A stretch of DNA of 64,000 bases from Hymenobacter lucidus (GTDB lineage: Bacteria; Bacteroidota; Bacteroidia; Cytophagales; Hymenobacteraceae): assembly GCF_020447265.1 (NCBI RefSeq), contig NZ_JAJADR010000001.1, positions 558,001-622,000 of the forward strand. The letters are read 5' to 3'. Made by a program: the position numbers and the translations under genes. Numbering within the stretch: the stretch's first letter is position 1; every line of letters begins with the position of its first letter. Below the pieces are notes generated by a model. The model made no database searches. It saw nothing but the letters and a program-made list of their open reading frames with translations, and was not told the origin of the DNA. This document shows positions 60,580-64,000 of the stretch, piece after piece.

Positions 60580-60624
60580 AAAACAGCAACGCCCCGACCG
60601 GGTAGGCCGAGGCGTTGCTGTTTT
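60580..60624. terminator. Bidirectional terminator
   Basis: AAAACAGCAACGCC (60580-60593) pairs with GGCGTTGCTGTTTT (60611-60624), between the convergent DUF1801 gene and the S74 gene. Confidence 0.85.
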
Positions 60625-60636
60625 GGGTAATAGACT

Positions 60637-62166
60637 CTACCGCTGGGCCTTGGCCGTGGGAGCCAGGGCTTGCTGGAGCCGGTCGAGTTGCTGCTGCAGG
60701 CTGAGCAGAGCGGCGTGGTCGGCCTGCTGGGCGGCCTGGGCCTGGTCGGCGCGCTGGGTTTGGGTGCTGAGTTGGGCGTGCAGCTCCTTGAGGGCCTCCA
60801 GCAGCACGGGCGTGAGTTGGGCGTAGTTCACGGCCTTGTAGCCCTGGGCATCGGTGCTGACCAGCTCGGGGTAGAATTTCTCGATTTCCTGGGCCAGCAC
60901 GCCTACCTGTTCGGTCCCGGCCTTGCCGCCGTGCTGCACGCCCAGCGCGTTCCACTGGTAGCGCACCCCACGCAGGGCCAGCACGGCCGACAAAGCTCCG
61001 CTCAGCGGCCGGATGTTCTGTTTGAAGCGCACGTCGGAGGCCGACACGTTGTTGCCGCGGATGGTGCCGGCCACGTCCAGGGTATAGCCCGCGTTGAGTG
61101 TGTTGATGCCCACGTTGCCGTTGGCCTGGTTCCAGCTCATCACGCTTACGGCCCCGGCGCCGTTCAGGCGCTCCAGAATCAGGCGGTCGGTGGTCTGCCC
61201 GGCTTCGGCGCCACCGGTGTTGTGGCGCAGGTTCCAGCCGTAGGCGGTGTTGTCTTCGCGCCACTGCAGGGTGCCCGCAGTTACGTCGTCGTTGCCATTA
61301 GAGTGTAGCAGCAGGGTGGGGGATTCCACGCCAGCCTGCTCTACTACACCGCTATTGCTGATGCGGATGCCGTTGCTGCCACCGTTTCCCACTAGCTGGT
61401 AAGTGCCCAGGTTGAAATTGCCTCCGGCGGCCGTAATTGGCATCCACTTGCCGTTGCCTACCCCGTCGGAGGTGAGTACCCGGCCCGCAGCCTGGGTACC
61501 GTCGACGATGCGGATGGCGGAGTTGGCATTCACGTAGCCGGGGTGGCCAGCCAGACCTACCCAGCGCAGGGGCTGGCCAGGCCGCCCCGCCGTAAAGATG
61601 CCGGCCCAGCCCTCGGAACGGTAGGCGTTGCCCCACACGGCGTAGTCGATATCCTGGCCGTAAGGGCCCATGCCGTAGCCCGAGAGCATGGTGCGGCTGT
61701 AGTTGCGGCCGTAGTAGCTGCGCGTGATGAAGGCTACGCTCTTGCTGGGCACCGTCGATTGAATCTGCACCTGAGCTATAGAGTCGCCGAGGGGAGAGGT
61801 AGCGGCGGCGGTTAGCCGCTCATTGTTCAGGTCGAAGGTTTGGGTAGCAACGTGGTTGCCGAGGTTGTCGCCGGTGCGGGCCTTATCGGGAATGAAGAGC
61901 CAGGCGTTGCTCATGGCGTACCAGAAGCCCTTGCGGCCATTGGTCTGAAACACCATGAGCCCGTCGGGCGGAGCACTGATGCCCACGCGCGTCACCGAGT
62001 CCATGCGCGGAATGAGCAGGCCCTTACCCTGGGCATCCAAGTCGAGAATAGCTTTGTCGTGGGCGGTGCCGGCCGTGCCGATGCGCACCCCGCCGGGCGT
62101 GGTTTGAGCTTGAGCGGCGGTGGCCGCGACGCTCAGAGCAGTCAATAAAGCGTAGAATGTTTTCAT
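60637..62166 (-). CDS. Secreted tail-fibre-like protein with C-terminal S74 endosialidase-chaperone domain
   Basis: 509 residues. A signal peptide (MKTFYALLTALSVAATAAQAQ) is followed by GGVRIGTAGTAHDKAILDLDAQGKGLLIPRM, a Bacteroidota adhesin-type start seen in many such proteins. The middle is beta-rich and repetitive. The C-terminal domain (about 375-465) has the peptidase S74 pattern SDVRFKQNIRPLSGALSAVLALRGVRYQWN with the Ser for autocleavage, then GVLAQEIEKFYPELV, and ends in a coiled-coil (QADHAALLSLQQQLDRLQQAL). S74 domains trimerise fibres and usually cut themselves off. No T9SS domain, so secretion and display are by an unclear route. Confidence 0.92.
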   Translation of the reverse strand: MKTFYALLTALSVAATAAQAQTTPGGVRIGTAGTAHDKAILDLDAQGKGLLIPRMDSVTRVGISAPPDGLMVFQTNGRKGFWYAMSNAWLFIPDKARTGDNLGNHVATQTFDLNNERLTAAATSPLGDSIAQVQIQSTVPSKSVAFITRSYYGRNYSRTMLSGYGMGPYGQDIDYAVWGNAYRSEGWAGIFTAGRPGQPLRWVGLAGHPGYVNANSAIRIVDGTQAAGRVLTSDGVGNGKWMPITAAGGNFNLGTYQLVGNGGSNGIRISNSGVVEQAGVESPTLLLHSNGNDDVTAGTLQWREDNTAYGWNLRHNTGGAEAGQTTDRLILERLNGAGAVSVMSWNQANGNVGINTLNAGYTLDVAGTIRGNNVSASDVRFKQNIRPLSGALSAVLALRGVRYQWNALGVQHGGKAGTEQVGVLAQEIEKFYPELVSTDAQGYKAVNYAQLTPVLLEALKELHAQLSTQTQRADQAQAAQQADHAALLSLQQQLDRLQQALAPTAKAQR

Positions 62167-62717
62167 TAGCAGGAGTATATAGATACGCGAAGATACTTAG
62201 CGGCCCTTATAGCTGTACCCTCTCCCCAAAAAATTTGGGCTTGGTTTAGCTTATCCGGCTGCGGCAGGATGCCCAGGAAATTGCCTGGCCAAACGCGGGC
62301 CGCGTGGGTGGCAAGCAGCGTGGCCGCCAGTCAGATAAAGAATATTTTGGTGCCGCAGGATATCCAAACGTTTCCACAAACGATTCCGGTACTTTCATTT
62401 TAGCCCGTCCGCCAAAACCGGTAAATCCGCTTTCGGCGCTACCTATATTCCGGAATTAATGGCTTTCCAGCGTGCCAAGGCATATCTGGGTGGGCGGCGC
62501 GTGCCCTGCTTTGGGGTTGCCAGCTGTGCTTTTTCCCGGAAACGTTTGCGGTGCTCCTAACGCCTTTCGGCGGCTGGATCAGTCCCGGTTTTCCGCCATT
62601 TCTCAGGTCATACTTCTCCGCCCGGTTCTGTGGAAAATATGCGCCTAATGGGCCGTGCCGGGCCATTCTCACTCCTCCGTTCTTCTGTTCTGTTCCACTA
62701 TTCCTTTCAATTCCCCA
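62167..62717. other. 551-bp intergenic region, nothing recognised
   Basis: Divergent region between the S74 and CE15 genes. A short A-rich run near 62230 and mixed composition elsewhere. Frames on both strands are short and not protein-like, and no promoter box, repeat or RNA was found. Confidence 0.6.
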
Positions 62718-64000
62718 ATGAAAACAAGAACTACCTTATTAACCCTCTTGCTGAATGGCCTCAGTCTGGGCCTGTTTGCGCAGATTCCGCTGGTGTACTC
62801 GGCCGAGAATACCGGTGCCAACTGTGCGGCCCCGCCCTTGCCGGCTTTCGGCCAGCTGCCCGTCGTCGAGCCACTAACCGACCCTTTTATGTGGTCGGAT
62901 GGGCGGGGGCGCTCCACCAGCTTCAGCGACTGGGAGTGCCGCCGCAACGAAATAAAGGCTGAAGTCGAGCGGTACGAAATAGGCACCAAGCCCGCCCAGC
63001 CCCAAAACATTACGGCCAGCTACGCCGCGGGCACGCTCACGGTGAACGTGACGGTGAACGGTCAGACCCTCACGCTCACCGCGGCGGTGGCTTTGCCCAC
63101 GACGGGCACCGGGCCTTTCCCGGCCATCATTGGCATGAACAGCGCCACGGGTAGCCTGCCAGCTGATGTGTTTACCAGTCGCAACGTTGCTCGCATCACC
63201 TACAGCCACAACCAGGTAACCACCTACGGCAACCCCCAGCTCACCGACCCTTACTACCGGCTCTACCCCGACCAGAACCTGGATAACGCGGGCCAGTACA
63301 GCGCCTGGGCCTGGGGCGTAAGCCGCCTCATCGACGGGCTGGCGCTGGTGCAGGCCAGTCTGCCCATCGATATGAGCCACATTGGCGTCACGGGGTGCTC
63401 CTACGCGGGCAAGATGGCGCTGTTTTCCGGCGCTTTCGACGAGCGGATTGCCCTGACCATCGCCCAGGAATCGGGTGGGGGCGGGGCGCCGGCCTGGCGG
63501 GTATCGGAAACGCTGGGCGCGGTGGAAAAGCTGGATGCCACCGACTACAAGTGGTTTCGGGAAGATATGCGCCAGTTCAACGGCGCCAACGTAGCCAAGC
63601 TGCCCCACGACCACCACGAGCTGATGGCCATGATTGCGCCCCGGGCCTTGCTGGTTACGGCCAACACCGACTTTGAGTGGCTGGCTAATCCGTCGGCCTA
63701 CGTGTCGGCGCGGGCGGCGCACGAGGTGTGGAAGGCTTTCGGCATCGCCGACCGGTTCGGGTTTTACATTGATGGGAGCCACGGGCACTGCGCCATTCCC
63801 ACCACCCAGCGCCCGGCCATCGAGGCGTTTGTCGATAAGTTTCTGCTCGGTAATACCAGCGTCAGTACCAACATTACCACCCACCCGTATCCGGCCCTGG
63901 ACTATCAGCGCTGGTACCGCTGGTGGGGCACCAACAACCCCGTGCTGCCGGCCGAGCCGCTGGGCAAACGCATCTGGGCGGAAGCCGAGTGTGCCACAGT
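62718..64000 (+). CDS. Glucuronoyl esterase family protein (CE15), C-terminus beyond window
   Basis: 428 residues to the right edge with no stop, from ATG at 62718 and a signal peptide (MKTRTTLLTLLLNGLSLGLFAQ). The alpha/beta-hydrolase domain is CE15-like: Ser228 in VTGCSYAGKMAL (nucleophile), Glu251 in TIAQESGGGG, and His357 in GSHGHC; FDERIALTIAQE is typical. The usual Arg after the catalytic Ser is Tyr here. CE15 enzymes cleave ester bonds between lignin alcohols and glucuronic acid side chains of xylan. The frame reaches RIWAEAECATV, the typical start of a CBM6/35-like sugar-binding module, at the edge. Confidence 0.85.
   Translation, partial: MKTRTTLLTLLLNGLSLGLFAQIPLVYSAENTGANCAAPPLPAFGQLPVVEPLTDPFMWSDGRGRSTSFSDWECRRNEIKAEVERYEIGTKPAQPQNITASYAAGTLTVNVTVNGQTLTLTAAVALPTTGTGPFPAIIGMNSATGSLPADVFTSRNVARITYSHNQVTTYGNPQLTDPYYRLYPDQNLDNAGQYSAWAWGVSRLIDGLALVQASLPIDMSHIGVTGCSYAGKMALFSGAFDERIALTIAQESGGGGAPAWRVSETLGAVEKLDATDYKWFREDMRQFNGANVAKLPHDHHELMAMIAPRALLVTANTDFEWLANPSAYVSARAAHEVWKAFGIADRFGFYIDGSHGHCAIPTTQRPAIEAFVDKFLLGNTSVSTNITTHPYPALDYQRWYRWWGTNNPVLPAEPLGKRIWAEAECAT

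Noticed and set aside
62439..62672. 77-codon minus-strand frame in the S74-CE15 intergenic region
   Set aside because: No hydrophobic core or motif, and an amino-acid mix not seen in the genuine genes.

Overview
The window looks like chromosomal DNA of a GC-rich Bacteroidota, most likely Hymenobacter or a close relative. This is inferred from the content, not from a database match. The signs are several proteins with C-terminal sorting domains of the type IX secretion system (T9SS), TonB-family and beta-barrel envelope proteins, short lipoprotein signal peptides, promoter boxes of the Bacteroidota TAnnTTTG type, and REP-like intergenic repeats. Almost every gene is a full-length housekeeping or envelope gene. 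There is no integrase, transposase, CRISPR array or rRNA.

Layout. 1-1948: a minus-strand operon of three paralogous phage-tail-collar (MdpB-like) genes followed by a formyltransferase-like gene cut by the left edge. 2134-3831: a lone ECF sigma factor, gene debris including an orphan T9SS tail, and tRNA-Arg(CCU) with its terminator. 3948-6505: a class III cyclase-like/SRPBCC protein convergent with an HD-domain protein carrying a Pycsar-type membrane effector domain. 6765-11963: a very large phosphoesterase/kinase-like/beta-barrel fusion and another beta-barrel protein. 12048-14738: polyphosphate kinase with a SixA-like phosphatase. 14921-18267: two tandem secreted M43 metalloproteases. 18643-20384: hflX and a cytochrome c lipoprotein. 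20489-23640: glycosyltransferase, rfbC and murF (cell-surface sugars and peptidoglycan). 23695-25989: a secreted FG-GAP repeat protein. 26065-30974: omega-amidase, methionine/glutamine-type aminotransferase and a five-PAS histidine kinase. 31342-36047: MsrA lipoprotein, a protease/propeller/barrel fusion and a fasciclin protein. 36153-41956: redox enzymes, small conserved proteins, a DsbA-like thioredoxin, a striking 21-bp palindromic tandem repeat and a HAD hydrolase.

42085-46713: twin MORN/TonB proteins, an M19 dipeptidase and a beta-barrel protein. 46835-50084: a VOC-DHFR-DHFR-DoxX operon divergent from a GlxA/AraC regulator, followed to 52831 by a solitary ABC ATPase and an amidohydrolase. 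52849-60550: acetyltransferases, lipoproteins, an SDR with an unusual lipobox, an aldo/keto reductase and an arylamine N-acetyltransferase. 60637-62166: a secreted S74 (endosialidase chaperone) protein. 62718 to the right edge: a CE15 glucuronoyl esterase, incomplete.

How genes work together. The clearest pathway pair is aminotransferase plus omega-amidase (transamination with glutamine, then removal of the oxo-amide). sixA-like/ppk1 is a likely operon. Convergent genes are usually separated by symmetrical A-stem-T terminators that can serve both strands. The items most worth a second look are the cyclase-like and HD-PycTM pair, the 21-bp hairpin array at 41114-41317, the two large multi-domain outer-membrane fusions, and the REP/TGTCACA-rich intergenic regions.
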